Source of the DNA: CAZZCU01 sp964652825 | GTDB taxonomy: Bacteria; Bdellovibrionota_B; Oligoflexia; Oligoflexales; CAZZCU01 | Assembly (NCBI GenBank): GCA_964652825.1 | Contig: CAZZCU010000018.1 | Coordinates: forward strand, 1-46,326 | Length of the DNA stretch: 46,326 bases | Direction of reading: 5' to 3' | In this document: piece after piece, positions 32,379-41,100 of the stretch | Numbering within the stretch: position 1 is the first letter of the stretch | Layout of the letters: every line of letters begins with the position of its first letter | Program-made: the position numbers and the translations under genes | The notes under the pieces: model-generated | The model's input: the letters and a program-made list of their open reading frames with translations, nothing else | Databases searched by the model: none | What the model was told of the DNA's origin: nothing

Positions 32379-32972
32379 ATGAGCGAGATGACGACAAATA
32401 CCCCGAACCATGACGATCAGAAGACCAATGAAGCAGCGGAAGATTCCGAGTCAGTCGCGCGAACACAAAATGGCAGCGATGAAAATCAACCCACAATTGA
32501 AACGCTGCAGGATGAATTAGCCGGTTTACGCGGCGAAAATGCCGATTTGAGAGACCGTTTTTTGCGAACGATGGCTGAGATGGAAAATATTCGTCGCCGT
32601 ACCGATCGTGAAAAGCAAGATACGGTTAAATATGCCCTTGAGAAGGTGATGACAGAATTGCTGCCAGTTTTGGATGTATTTGATTCCGCGCTCCAAAGTG
32701 CTCGTGCTTCGGAAACCAACGAAGTTCAGGCCTTTCTCGCCGGAACCGAGCTTGTACACAAACAATTGACAGCTACTTTGGCGAAGCACGGCCTCGTTCG
32801 CCTGCAATCGTTGGAACAACCATTCGATCCTAATTTGCATCAAGCAATACAACGCATAGAAAGTGAAACTTGCACAGCCGAAACCGTTACCCAAGTTTTC
32901 GCCGAAGGGTACGTGCTTAACGGCCGCTTGCTGCGACCGGCGATGGTCGCGGTGACAGTACCCAAGTCCTAG
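32379..32972 (+). CDS. grpE: GrpE, nucleotide exchange factor for DnaK
   Basis: 197 aa. GrpE releases ADP from DnaK and sets the pace of the Hsp70 cycle. An acidic disordered N-terminus (1-50) leads into the long paired helix (LAGLRGENADLRDRFLRTMAEMENIRRRTDREK) and a C-terminal beta wing with the conserved VFAEGYVLNGRLLRPAMVAV. AGGGAG precedes the ATG. dnaK, dnaJ and hrcA are not in the window; instead lon follows 152 nt downstream, so two protein quality-control genes stand together. Confidence 0.96.
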   Translation: MSEMTTNTPNHDDQKTNEAAEDSESVARTQNGSDENQPTIETLQDELAGLRGENADLRDRFLRTMAEMENIRRRTDREKQDTVKYALEKVMTELLPVLDVFDSALQSARASETNEVQAFLAGTELVHKQLTATLAKHGLVRLQSLEQPFDPNLHQAIQRIESETCTAETVTQVFAEGYVLNGRLLRPAMVAVTVPKS

Positions 32973-33124
32973 CAAGTTATAGCGTTGAAAACTCTGCCTA
33001 ATCGGTGAGTTTTGCAGGTTCCCCCAATTTTTCTTTGGCTGATGGGTTTCAAGTCGAAATCCGTGAGGCCGATAAAACATCTATACACGTAATTTCCGCT
33101 GCCAACTTATTGAGGAGTTGCAGG

Positions 33125-35587
33125 ATGAGTGATGCACCAGAAAAGCAATTGGTCGAGGCTAATCCGGAGTTGCCTTTACTCCCGTTGAAAGACATCGTGG
33201 TTTTCCCACACATGATTGTTCCCGTCTTCATCAACGAAGACTTGTGTGTGAATGCTGTCGAAAACAGTCTGGCGACGCATCGCAAGATTTTCTTATCAGC
33301 TTTCAAAGTAGCTGGTACCGATGGCGAGGGCTTGGAAAGCCGCTTGGAGCCACCGTTTGATGTTTATGATGTCGGTACGGTTTGCTCGATCATGCGTACC
33401 CGCAAGCTTCCCGATGGTCGGATGAAGGTGCTGGTGCAAGGTCTGCATAAAGGCTCCATACAAAATCTCGTGTCGACGCAGGATTTCCCCCTGGTCAAAA
33501 TCAAAGCTATGCAGGAGCCGGCACTAACGCAAAAATCTCCTGAATTGGAAGCTCTGGTACGCTCAGTACGTGAAAATCTGGAGAAAGTTGTCAGCCTTGG
33601 CAAGGTTCTATCACCAGATATCCTGATGATCCTTGAAGATGTATCCGAGCCAGGACGTTTAGCTGATCTGGTTGCTGCTAATCTCGGTTTGAAAGTTGCT
33701 GAAGCTCAGGCGATTCTGTCGGTGAACAGTCCGATCGAACGCTTGCGTAAAGTTCATAACTTCCTGTCGCGTGAAATCGAAGTTTATCAAATGCAGGTTC
33801 GTATTCAGTCGCAGGCCAAAGAAGAAATCGGCCGCATGCAGCGTGAGCATTATCTGCGCGAGCAAATGCGTGCTATTCGCTCCGAGCTTGGCGATGGTGA
33901 TTCCAAAGAGGAAATTGACGCACTGTGGCGTAAACTCGAAGAGATCAAAATCACCGCGGAAGCCAAGGAAGAAGTCAGTCGTCAGATTCGTCGTCTTGAG
34001 CGTATGCATCAGGATACCAGTGAGGCGGCATTGACGAGAACGTATGTTGAGACGATGCTGTCCTTGCCATGGTCGATTACGACCGAAGATTGTCTCGATA
34101 TTAAAAATGTGCAGACGGTTTTGAACGAAGATCATTACGGTCTGGATAAAGTTAAAGATCGCATCATTGAATTTCTCGCGGTTAAGAAACTGAATCCGAC
34201 CGCCAAAAGCCCCATCATCTGTTTCGTCGGCCCGCCCGGTGTCGGTAAAACCAGCTTGGGTCGTTCTATCGCCAAGTCGATGGGGCGAAAATTCTCGCGT
34301 ATTTCGCTAGGCGGCGTGCGAGATGAGGCTGATATCCGCGGGCATCGCAAAACCTACGTCGGTGCTTTCCCAGGTCGTTTGATCACCAGTATCAAGAATT
34401 CCGGCAGCTGCAACCCGATTATTATGTTGGATGAGATCGATAAACTTGGTTCAGATCATCGTGGTGATCCGTCGGCGGCATTGTTGGAAGTTTTGGATCC
34501 CGAACAAAATAAATCCTTTATCGATCATTATCTTGGCGTATCTTTCGATCTTTCTGACGTCATGTTTATCGCCAATGCAAATACGTTGGATACTATTCCG
34601 GCACCATTGCGCGATCGTCTGGAGATTATCGAGGTTTCTGGCTACTCCGAAGAAGAGAAACTTATTATCGCCAATCAGTACCTGATTCCCAAACAAATCA
34701 GGGAGAGTGGTCTGGAATCCGCCAATGTCGAATTCACCAAAGGTTCGGTAACGACGATTATTAACTCTTACACGCGCGAAAGTGGCCTGCGCGGTCTGGA
34801 AAAACAGATTGCCTCGGTCTGCCGCAAAATCGCCCGCCAATTTGCCGAAACCGATACCGTACCGAGTGTTGATGCTAAGCCCGCGGCTATCAAACTCACG
34901 CCGGCGGTGATTCAAAAACATTTGGGCGCAGAGCGTTTTGGTGATGAGTTCTTCCATAAGGAAGCCGCGGTCGGTGTCGCATTAGGTATGGCTTACACTC
35001 CGTATGGCGGCGAGATTATGGCAATCGAGACCAACCTGATCCCAACTGCGAATCCGCGTCTGGTGTTGACCGGCAAGCTCGGCGATGTCATGAAAGAGTC
35101 TGCGCAGACAGCACTTAGCTTTATCCGTTCGCGCGCGGCGGAATTCGGCTTTGATGCCGAAATACTAAATCGTAACGAAATACATGTGCATGTTCCTGCT
35201 GGTGCCGTGCCCAAAGACGGTCCGAGTGCCGGGACGGCGATTGCCACATCGATTCTGTCGGCTTTACTCGGTCGACCACCTTTGCGCTCGACGTCGATGA
35301 CGGGCGAGATTACGCTGCACGGCAAAGTTTTGCCGATCGGTGGTTTAAAGGAAAAGCTGCTTGCTGCCCAGCGCGAAGGTTTGGAGCATGTCCTCCTGCC
35401 CGAAAAGAATCGCGCAATTTACAATGAGCTGCCCGTAAACGTCAAAAAACGCATGAAGATTGAGTTTGTGAAAGACTATGCTGAAGTCGTCGCTTTCATG
35501 TTCGGCGATCAGGCGGGAGCGCGTAATGGTAAATTACCTTTCCGTGCCTTGACGGGTGCAGAGCATCAAAAAGACTTGGCAAGTTAA
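33125..35587 (+). CDS. lon: ATP-dependent protease Lon
   Basis: 820 aa. N-terminal LonN substrate domain (about 15-210; LPLLPLKDIVVFPHMIVPVFI), coiled coil, AAA+ module with GPPGVGKTSLGRSIA and ISLGGVRDEADIRGHRKTYVGA, then the protease domain with the Ser701-Lys744 dyad (KDGPSAG and GGLKEK). Degrades damaged and regulatory proteins. The ATG at 33125 has AGGAG six bases upstream; the frame is open 40 codons further back but those residues lack family similarity. No C-terminal extension. Ends at a strong terminator. Confidence 0.97.
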   Translation: MSDAPEKQLVEANPELPLLPLKDIVVFPHMIVPVFINEDLCVNAVENSLATHRKIFLSAFKVAGTDGEGLESRLEPPFDVYDVGTVCSIMRTRKLPDGRMKVLVQGLHKGSIQNLVSTQDFPLVKIKAMQEPALTQKSPELEALVRSVRENLEKVVSLGKVLSPDILMILEDVSEPGRLADLVAANLGLKVAEAQAILSVNSPIERLRKVHNFLSREIEVYQMQVRIQSQAKEEIGRMQREHYLREQMRAIRSELGDGDSKEEIDALWRKLEEIKITAEAKEEVSRQIRRLERMHQDTSEAALTRTYVETMLSLPWSITTEDCLDIKNVQTVLNEDHYGLDKVKDRIIEFLAVKKLNPTAKSPIICFVGPPGVGKTSLGRSIAKSMGRKFSRISLGGVRDEADIRGHRKTYVGAFPGRLITSIKNSGSCNPIIMLDEIDKLGSDHRGDPSAALLEVLDPEQNKSFIDHYLGVSFDLSDVMFIANANTLDTIPAPLRDRLEIIEVSGYSEEEKLIIANQYLIPKQIRESGLESANVEFTKGSVTTIINSYTRESGLRGLEKQIASVCRKIARQFAETDTVPSVDAKPAAIKLTPAVIQKHLGAERFGDEFFHKEAAVGVALGMAYTPYGGEIMAIETNLIPTANPRLVLTGKLGDVMKESAQTALSFIRSRAAEFGFDAEILNRNEIHVHVPAGAVPKDGPSAGTAIATSILSALLGRPPLRSTSMTGEITLHGKVLPIGGLKEKLLAAQREGLEHVLLPEKNRAIYNELPVNVKKRMKIEFVKDYAEVVAFMFGDQAGARNGKLPFRALTGAEHQKDLAS

Positions 35588-35615
35588 GAGGCTTTGCCGG
35601 TTCATCAAGATTAAG

Positions 35616-35644
35616 AGCCCCCGCCCATCCGGTCGGGGGCTTTT
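35616..35644 (+). terminator. Rho-independent terminator after lon
   Basis: AGCCCCCG (35616-35623) pairs with CGGGGGCT (35634-35641) around a 10-nt loop, followed by T residues. 28 bases after the lon stop. Confidence 0.9.
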
Positions 35645-35648
35645 CTAT

Positions 35649-35676
35649 TTGCCGCTAAAGCCGTTAGAATTATATT
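35649..35676 (+). promoter_or_regulatory. Candidate promoter for the 77-aa membrane protein gene
   Basis: TTGCCG (35649-35654), 16 bp, TATATT (35671-35676), overlapping another -10-like TAGAAT. Placed between the lon terminator and the leader hairpin, it is the most plausible start for the downstream transcript, though each box has mismatches. Confidence 0.4.
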
Positions 35677-35693
35677 CATAAGTGCGCACACCC

Positions 35694-35723
35694 GGGGCGG
35701 GCGATTGAACCGCCCCTAATTTT
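35694..35723 (+). promoter_or_regulatory. Strong GC hairpin in the leader of the 77-aa protein gene
   Basis: GGGGCGG (35694-35700) pairs perfectly with CCGCCCC (35710-35716) around a 9-nt loop, followed by TAATTTT. It ends 21 bases before the ATG, after the candidate promoter. The form is that of an attenuator or a 5'-end stabilising stem; as a second lon terminator it would be redundant. Confidence 0.5.
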
Positions 35724-35737
35724 CACGAGGACATAGT

Positions 35738-35971
35738 ATGAATGATTTTCTCAAATGGCTTGGCCGGACGTCGATGATCGCGGTGTTTTGGGTCTTTGTC
35801 CTATCCCTAAACTTCAGTAATCGCCCGCTGTTTTACTATGCCAATGACGCTCTCGTACAGAACAGCTTCGTCCAAATGCTCGACGAAGAACTGTCCTCGC
35901 TATGGGTTAAAGTCGTGGATACCGCTCGTATCACTTTCCGCAACCTCTCAGCCAGTGATGAGAAAGCCTAA
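35738..35971 (+). CDS. Small membrane protein (77 aa), unknown function
   Basis: One hydrophobic segment (about residues 10-26, SMIAVFWVFVLSLNF) flanked by charged residues, then a mixed C-terminal tail of about 50 residues ending ASDEKA. Good GAGGA site before the ATG, own promoter-like region and leader hairpin upstream, all of which support a real gene. I do not recognise the family. Confidence 0.65.
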   Translation: MNDFLKWLGRTSMIAVFWVFVLSLNFSNRPLFYYANDALVQNSFVQMLDEELSSLWVKVVDTARITFRNLSASDEKA

Positions 35972-35984
35972 GCTTCGGCGGGCT
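35965..35984 (+). other. UUCG-capped stem-loop across the stop codon of the 77-aa gene
   Basis: AGCC (35965-35968) pairs with GGCT (35981-35984) and encloses GC-TTCG-GC (35972-35979), a UUCG tetraloop, with small internal bulges. It overlaps the stop codon and lacks a T run, so it may protect the 3' end or be a weak terminator. Confidence 0.35.
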
Positions 35985-36122
35985 CAATATTAGCCGCAAC
36001 ACCTTGTCAGCCAAGCGGTTTGACCACCGCCGCAGGCTCGCTTTGCCGCACTTCTTGTGGTATATGTTTCCTAATGTGCCGGAAGGCTCTATTAAAAGCA
36101 AAATACCAGAGGGATACCGGAA

Positions 36123-36680
36123 GTGACCGTACTTAAAGTGGTGGAGTGGCCGGCCAAGGTCCTGGAAACTCCAGCCGAGAAAGTAACCAAATTTGATAGT
36201 GAACTGCAGCAGTTCGTTGCCGATATGCACGAGACGATGCAGGCCGCCAGTGGTATTGGCCTGGCCGCAAATCAGGTAGGCGTGCTTAAACGCGTACTGA
36301 CGATCAATATTCCCTGGTCGGAGAATCGCTACAGTGAGCAGGAAGAAACGCAGGAGTGGTGGCACAACAAACCATTCACTTTCATTAATCCAGAAATTAT
36401 CAAGAAAGCTGGCAAGTTCACCGGTCAAGAGGGCTGTCTAAGCTTTCCCGGCATTTATGATTTCGTGAATCGGGCGGCGGAAGTTTGGGTGCAAGCCATG
36501 GACGAAAATGGCAAACCTTTCGAGGTGCATGCAACCGGCCTGTTTTCGATCTGTATTCAGCATGAGATCGATCATATTGACGGTATCGTTTTCATTGAGC
36601 GGATGAGTAAATTAAAATCTACGACGATCCGCAAAAAAATTATGAAACGCCGCCAGACCGTTGATGCCGAATTGGTGTGA
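36123..36680 (+). CDS. def: Peptide deformylase
   Basis: 185 aa. Removes the formyl group from new N-terminal Met. All three motifs are present: GIGLAANQ (44-51), EGCLS with metal ligand Cys105 (103-107) and QHEIDH with His147 and His151 (146-151). An insertion of about 12 residues (RYSEQEETQEWW) lies between the first two motifs. Start GTG. Followed by rpe after 7 nt, clearly one operon. fmt, the usual partner, is absent. Confidence 0.97.
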   Translation: MTVLKVVEWPAKVLETPAEKVTKFDSELQQFVADMHETMQAASGIGLAANQVGVLKRVLTINIPWSENRYSEQEETQEWWHNKPFTFINPEIIKKAGKFTGQEGCLSFPGIYDFVNRAAEVWVQAMDENGKPFEVHATGLFSICIQHEIDHIDGIVFIERMSKLKSTTIRKKIMKRRQTVDAELV

Positions 36681-36687
36681 ATCCACT

Positions 36688-37356
36688 ATGACCAAATCCA
36701 AAATTATTGTGGCGCCGTCGATACTTTCCGCTGATCCGTTGAAGTTCGCCGAAGAAATCAAATCTGTCGAACAAGCTGGGGCCGATTGGCATCATATTGA
36801 TGTTATGGATGGACATTTCGTTCCGAATTTGACGTTTGGGCCGCCATTGATTCGGGCGTTGAAGTCGGTTGCCACTATTCCTCTCGATGTTCACATTATG
36901 GTTGATAATCCGGATGCCGTGGCTCTTGACTATGTGAAAGCCGGTGCTGATTATTTAAGCTTTCACATCGAAGCTGCCACCCATGCGCAGCGCGTTGTTC
37001 AAGCTATCAAGGGCCAAGGCGCTAAAGCCGGTGTTGCTCTTAATCCTGGTACGGCGATTGCCAGCGTCGGTGGTTTGCTACCTTATGTCGACTATGTGTT
37101 GGTCATGTCCGTGAATCCTGGTTTCGGCGGTCAGCAGTATTTGCCGCATACCGCGAGTAGGCTCGCTGAGCTGCGTAAAATGCTGACGGCCATTCATCGC
37201 CAGGATGAAGTTATCGTCGAAGTGGATGGTGGTATCAATGCTCAAACCGGACAGGAAGTCTGCGCAGCAGGCGCATCGGCTCTGGTTGCCGGTACTTTTA
37301 TCTATGGTGCAAAGAATCGAGCGGATGCTGTTCAGGCGTTGCGTTTTAGTAAGTGA
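36688..37356 (+). CDS. rpe: Ribulose-phosphate 3-epimerase
   Basis: 222 aa. Interconverts ribulose 5-phosphate and xylulose 5-phosphate in the pentose phosphate pathway. TIM barrel with IVAPSILSADPLKF, HHIDVMDGHFVPNLTFGP (metal-binding His and catalytic Asp), LDVHIMV, VLVMSVNPGFGGQ and EVDGGIN. The ATG at 36688 is chosen because the conserved chain starts there; an upstream in-frame Met would overlap def. Between def and hutH. Confidence 0.97.
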   Translation: MTKSKIIVAPSILSADPLKFAEEIKSVEQAGADWHHIDVMDGHFVPNLTFGPPLIRALKSVATIPLDVHIMVDNPDAVALDYVKAGADYLSFHIEAATHAQRVVQAIKGQGAKAGVALNPGTAIASVGGLLPYVDYVLVMSVNPGFGGQQYLPHTASRLAELRKMLTAIHRQDEVIVEVDGGINAQTGQEVCAAGASALVAGTFIYGAKNRADAVQALRFSK

Positions 37357-37373
37357 TACATTTGGTGTGACGA

Positions 37374-38906
37374 ATGACGATTTATCAAATCGGTGCTGAG
37401 ACTCTAAATACCAGGCAATTACTGGTTTTGGCCACGGACACCGCTATTCGTTTTGAGCTTGCTCCGGCAGCAAAAAATGAGCTGATGGCACGTCGGAAAA
37501 TTGTTGAGCAATTGTTGCGCGACAATAAGACAGTCTATGGAATAAATACCGGTTTTGGTTTTCTAGCCGATGTGAAAATCGAAGTCGACAAGCTGACGCA
37601 GTTGCAGGAGAATTTGATTCGCTCGCATGCTTGCGGTGTCGGCGAGCCGTTGGCACCAGTGGTGACGCGTGCACTCATGATCGCTAAAGCTCATGCTTTG
37701 TCGCTTGGCGCCAGTGGTGTGACGCTAACGTGCATGCAAGCCTTGATCGATTTTTTGAACCACAATATCTGTCCGTTGATTCCCACTCAAGGCAGCGTCG
37801 GTGCTTCCGGTGATTTGGCGCCTCTGGCGCACATGGCCTTGGCATTGATGGGCGAAGGCGAAGTGACTTATCAGAATAAACGCGTTGCCGCTGTCATTGC
37901 TTTGCAAGAGGCAGGCATCAAGCCTTTGCAGCTTAGTGCCAAGGAAGGCTTGGCACTGATTAACGGGACGCAGTTTATGACCGCCGTTGGCGCCTTTGCG
38001 ATCGAAGAAGCACGTCAACTTGCGCAAGCTGCTGATTGCGCCGCGGCACTAAGCTTGGATGCCTTACGCGGAACAGTGGCGGCTTATGACGAACGTATTC
38101 ACGCTGCGCGTCAGCAAATTGGTCAGCGCCTGGTTGCCAAAAACATGCGAAGTATCTTTGCCAGTAATGATCCGATCATGCAATCGCACGCCGACTGCGC
38201 GAAAGTCCAGGATCCTTATAGCTTTCGTTGCGTGCCGCAAGTTCATGGTGCCAGCCGTGACGGTATCGAATACGTGGCGACGATTATTGATCGCGAGTTA
38301 AACAGTGCTTCTGATAATCCGCTGATCTTTGCCGACGGCGCGGTGATTAGTGGCGGTAATTTTCATGGCCAGCCGGTTGCGCAGGCGCTCGATTTTCTCG
38401 CTATTGCCGTGGCTGAATTGGGCAGTATTGCCGAACGTCGCATTGAGAAACTGACGAATCCGCATATGAGTGGGTTGCCGGCTTTTTTGGTGAAGGACGG
38501 CGGCTTGAATTCCGGCTTTATGATTCCACATGTTGTCGCGGCCTCATTGGTGTCGGAAAATAAAATATTGGCGCATCCGGCTTCGGTGGACAGCATTCCA
38601 ACCTCCGCGGATAAAGAGGATCACGTCAGTATGGGGCCGATCGCCGCGCGCAAAGCTCGTGATATTTGTCGGAATGTTTCTCATATCTTAGCTATTGAAC
38701 TGTTAGCCGCTGCCCAGGGAATTGACCTGCTGGCGCCGCTTAAACCTTGCAAACCGCTCGCCGCGCTATATGATCAGGTGCGCAAAGTCGCGCCCGTTAT
38801 GGAACGTGACCGCAGTTTATCCAGTGAAATACAGCAACTTGCCGGTTGGGTTGTGAGTGGTGCGATAGGCGGATTGATGCAAAAGCAAGGTGTTGCTCTT
38901 GAATAG
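37374..38906 (+). CDS. hutH: Histidine ammonia-lyase
   Basis: 510 aa. Removes ammonia from histidine to give urocanate. Ala144-Ser145-Gly146 in GSVGASGDLAPLAHMAL form the MIO cofactor; Tyr55 in VYGINTGFG is the catalytic base region; SHACGVGEP fits histidine rather than tyrosine or phenylalanine lyases. Complete, with the typical YSFRCVPQVHGASRDG and SADKEDHVSMG stretches. No hutU, hutI or hutG is nearby. Begins 17 nt after rpe, so likely read with def-rpe. Confidence 0.95.
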   Translation: MTIYQIGAETLNTRQLLVLATDTAIRFELAPAAKNELMARRKIVEQLLRDNKTVYGINTGFGFLADVKIEVDKLTQLQENLIRSHACGVGEPLAPVVTRALMIAKAHALSLGASGVTLTCMQALIDFLNHNICPLIPTQGSVGASGDLAPLAHMALALMGEGEVTYQNKRVAAVIALQEAGIKPLQLSAKEGLALINGTQFMTAVGAFAIEEARQLAQAADCAAALSLDALRGTVAAYDERIHAARQQIGQRLVAKNMRSIFASNDPIMQSHADCAKVQDPYSFRCVPQVHGASRDGIEYVATIIDRELNSASDNPLIFADGAVISGGNFHGQPVAQALDFLAIAVAELGSIAERRIEKLTNPHMSGLPAFLVKDGGLNSGFMIPHVVAASLVSENKILAHPASVDSIPTSADKEDHVSMGPIAARKARDICRNVSHILAIELLAAAQGIDLLAPLKPCKPLAALYDQVRKVAPVMERDRSLSSEIQQLAGWVVSGAIGGLMQKQGVALE

Positions 38907-38916
38907 TGAGGAACGG

Positions 38917-39372
38917 ATGATTAGTCGTAGTTGTGTATATGCAAAAATATTTCTGGTATTCAGCCTGTTGGTTGTGAGTGCCAACGCTTCTGCAGATGAT
39001 GCAACCATCGATGACTCACAAATTTTGCGTGTCGGGGGCGAGTATACCGTCCAGAAAATTGCCAGCCGACCAGGTGGTGGCTTTGTTATTGATTTCATCG
39101 CCAAGGTTCCGAGCGGTAAATTTGATTTATTGCGCTTGGAAAGCGACCATGTTCATGTTTCGGTGCAAGAGGGACAGACTTTACGTATTTCCGCCGAAAT
39201 CAGTGAGATTAATGGTCCGGCGGCTTTGGTTTCGCAGGTATTGATTTTCGTGCCGAATATAGGTGGTGCTGTTCCTGTCTGGTTGCTTTCGAGTCGCGGC
39301 AGTCCCGCGGATTTACGTGGTTCAAAGTATATAGAGATGCACAATCCTTTAAGTGACTATGTTGTTTTCTAG
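38917..39372 (+). CDS. Exported protein of unknown function (151 aa)
   Basis: Signal peptide at residues 1-26 (MISRSCVYAKIFLVFSLLVVSANASA, cut before DD). The mature part (about 125 aa) is beta-rich, with alternating hydrophobics (FVIDFIAKV, LRLESDHVHVSV) and an OB-like LRISAEISEI stretch. ATG 38917 is chosen for its GAGG site and signal peptide; the frame extends nine codons further upstream into the end of hutH. No family recognised. 10 nt after hutH. Confidence 0.7.
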   Translation: MISRSCVYAKIFLVFSLLVVSANASADDATIDDSQILRVGGEYTVQKIASRPGGGFVIDFIAKVPSGKFDLLRLESDHVHVSVQEGQTLRISAEISEINGPAALVSQVLIFVPNIGGAVPVWLLSSRGSPADLRGSKYIEMHNPLSDYVVF

Positions 39373-39394
39373 AGCTGGATAGTAGATTTCTCTG

Positions 39395-40408
39395 GTGGAA
39401 CCTTCCTTTATACCGATACAGCCGCCACAAGGGCTGCGCTTCTATTTGGGAACCTGGTCCGGTCGTCTTATCCTCATTAACACTCTCGTTTTCGCCGCAA
39501 TGTCCTGGTACAGCGGCTCGCTGCTTTTGCCTGATCAGGAAACGATGTTGTTGTTTGGCGCCAAAGATCCCGTGCGACTGACACATGGTGAATACTGGCG
39601 GTTTTTAACACCGATCTTTGTGCACATCGGTTTGCTCCACTTCACTTTTAATACCCTGGGGTTGTATTACATCGGTTATCAGATCGAGCAGACGCTGGGG
39701 AGCTTCTGGTTTCTGCTGACTTATCTGGCCGCGGGCATTGTCGGCAATATTGCCAGCGGTGTCTTCTCGCTGGCCATTAGTGCTGGCGCATCGGGAGCAT
39801 TGTTTGGCTTGTTGGGTTGCGGCTATCTGATCGAGAGGATCGTTAATCGTCGGGTTGAAGCCATGACTGGGCGGCGACCGCGTCGAGGAATTTACGCCGG
39901 CATGGTCATGGTGAACGTTTTGTTTGGCTTCTTTATTCCGGGAATTGATAATGCCGCGCATATTGGTGGTCTGATTACGGGTATCGCCGTAACCTTTGTC
40001 ATGATCAACGTGCGACCTAATCGTTTGCATTTATTGAATCGCCGGCTGGGTTGGTTAGTAGCGTTGTTGGTTGCTACTAGTGCGGTGTTTGGCGCGCATT
40101 TGGCGACTTCGACAGCGTTTATGGTCAATCGCTTTGAGACCGCTGCCGACGACAGCAAAAATCCCGGCCAAATGGTTTACTATCTCAGTCAGGCCATTGC
40201 CATGGAATCCGATAATACGCGTTTGCGATTAAAGCGCGGTACGATCCTTCTGCTCGGTGGCGAGCGGGACGACGGTTATCGCGATCTTGCTATTGCGGCC
40301 GCGGACCCGCGACTACGGGCTAATCTGGAACAAATTGTCGCTGAGCTGCGCTCAATGGGTCGTCTGGCGGATGCCGTACGATTGGCGGAGATTCTAGATC
40401 GTTCATGA
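39395..40408 (+). CDS. Rhomboid-family intramembrane serine protease
   Basis: 337 aa. Six-helix rhomboid core (about 22-205): HFTFNTLGLYYIGY with His82 and Asn86 of the oxyanion site, GASGALFGLLG with the catalytic Ser133, and DNAAHIGGLITG with the catalytic His189. A further hydrophobic segment (219-240) and about 95 residues of helical, TPR-like C-terminus follow (YYLSQAIAM to LADAVRLAEIL). Cuts membrane protein segments; substrates unknown. Start GTG with weak Shine-Dalgarno. Convergent with the next gene, 10 nt apart. Confidence 0.9.
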   Translation: MEPSFIPIQPPQGLRFYLGTWSGRLILINTLVFAAMSWYSGSLLLPDQETMLLFGAKDPVRLTHGEYWRFLTPIFVHIGLLHFTFNTLGLYYIGYQIEQTLGSFWFLLTYLAAGIVGNIASGVFSLAISAGASGALFGLLGCGYLIERIVNRRVEAMTGRRPRRGIYAGMVMVNVLFGFFIPGIDNAAHIGGLITGIAVTFVMINVRPNRLHLLNRRLGWLVALLVATSAVFGAHLATSTAFMVNRFETAADDSKNPGQMVYYLSQAIAMESDNTRLRLKRGTILLLGGERDDGYRDLAIAAADPRLRANLEQIVAELRSMGRLADAVRLAEILDRS

Positions 40409-40418
40409 TGATAGAGCC

Positions 40419-41075
40419 CTACGAAGCTCGTTTCAAATCCAAATACTGCAATTTATCACTTAGTGACGAGATATAAGATTGACGCAGCAAGGTTCGCAGC
40501 TTTGGGTCGTGGATCGGACTGCCGTTATGTTCATGTTGCTGCAAAAAGCGATACCAAAAATCCGCGGCGTAGCGATTGGCATCGTGATATAGGTCGCCAG
40601 CACTATAGATTTCACTTTCATCAAATAATTTGCGCGCTAGAGGCAGCAAATGCGCGTCACCGTGCTGCTCAAACAGCAGGCCGGCGGCTAATAATAATTT
40701 ATCGATCTCACCTTGGATCTCCAGCTCCAAATGCGTGACGCCGCGAGCGCTGTGCGCGCGATTGCAGATCAAATGAAAGTGACTTACTTCTTCGGCAATC
40801 ACCCAAAAGGCATCGAGATTGTGATTGGACAGTTGGGTTAGGGGATCGTGACTATTGACGATAGCGAGAATTTCATCGCGTAAACGAATCCCGACTTCCA
40901 GTGTGTCGTGCTCTTTATTCTCATGGATTAGCACACAACCACGTTCTGTAGATTCGCTGATGGTTTCCGTGAGGAGAAACTCAGCGGATGATGCGGTTAA
41001 TGTAAAACCGTAGAAATGCGCGAGCGTATTCTCGATGGTTTGAATTAATCGCAAGTGTGGTCTGGCACCGGACAT
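40419..41075 (-). CDS. Conserved-looking protein of unknown function (218 aa)
   Basis: Soluble, mostly helical, no signal peptide. Features to note: a cluster of acidic/His residues (DAFWVIAEEVSHFHLICNRAHS, about 88-109) that could bind metal, and a helical C-terminal half with many Tyr and His (ADFWYRFLQQHEHN). No family recognised. AAGGG stands 10 bases before the ATG. It follows the 205-aa gene by 25 nt on the same strand, so the two are probably co-expressed. Confidence 0.65.
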   Translation of the reverse strand: MSGARPHLRLIQTIENTLAHFYGFTLTASSAEFLLTETISESTERGCVLIHENKEHDTLEVGIRLRDEILAIVNSHDPLTQLSNHNLDAFWVIAEEVSHFHLICNRAHSARGVTHLELEIQGEIDKLLLAAGLLFEQHGDAHLLPLARKLFDESEIYSAGDLYHDANRYAADFWYRFLQQHEHNGSPIHDPKLRTLLRQSYISSLSDKLQYLDLKRAS

Positions 41076-41100
41076 ATGCTGGAGCCCTTTGCGTAATCGC

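Noticed and set aside
33659..34135. Minus-strand frame (158 codons) inside lon
   Set aside because: Lies entirely over the Lon coding sequence and has no recognisable domain or start site; a shadow.
36015..36030. Hairpin GCGGT-N6-ACCGC before def as a terminator
   Set aside because: Only 5 bp and no T run follows; not enough for a call.
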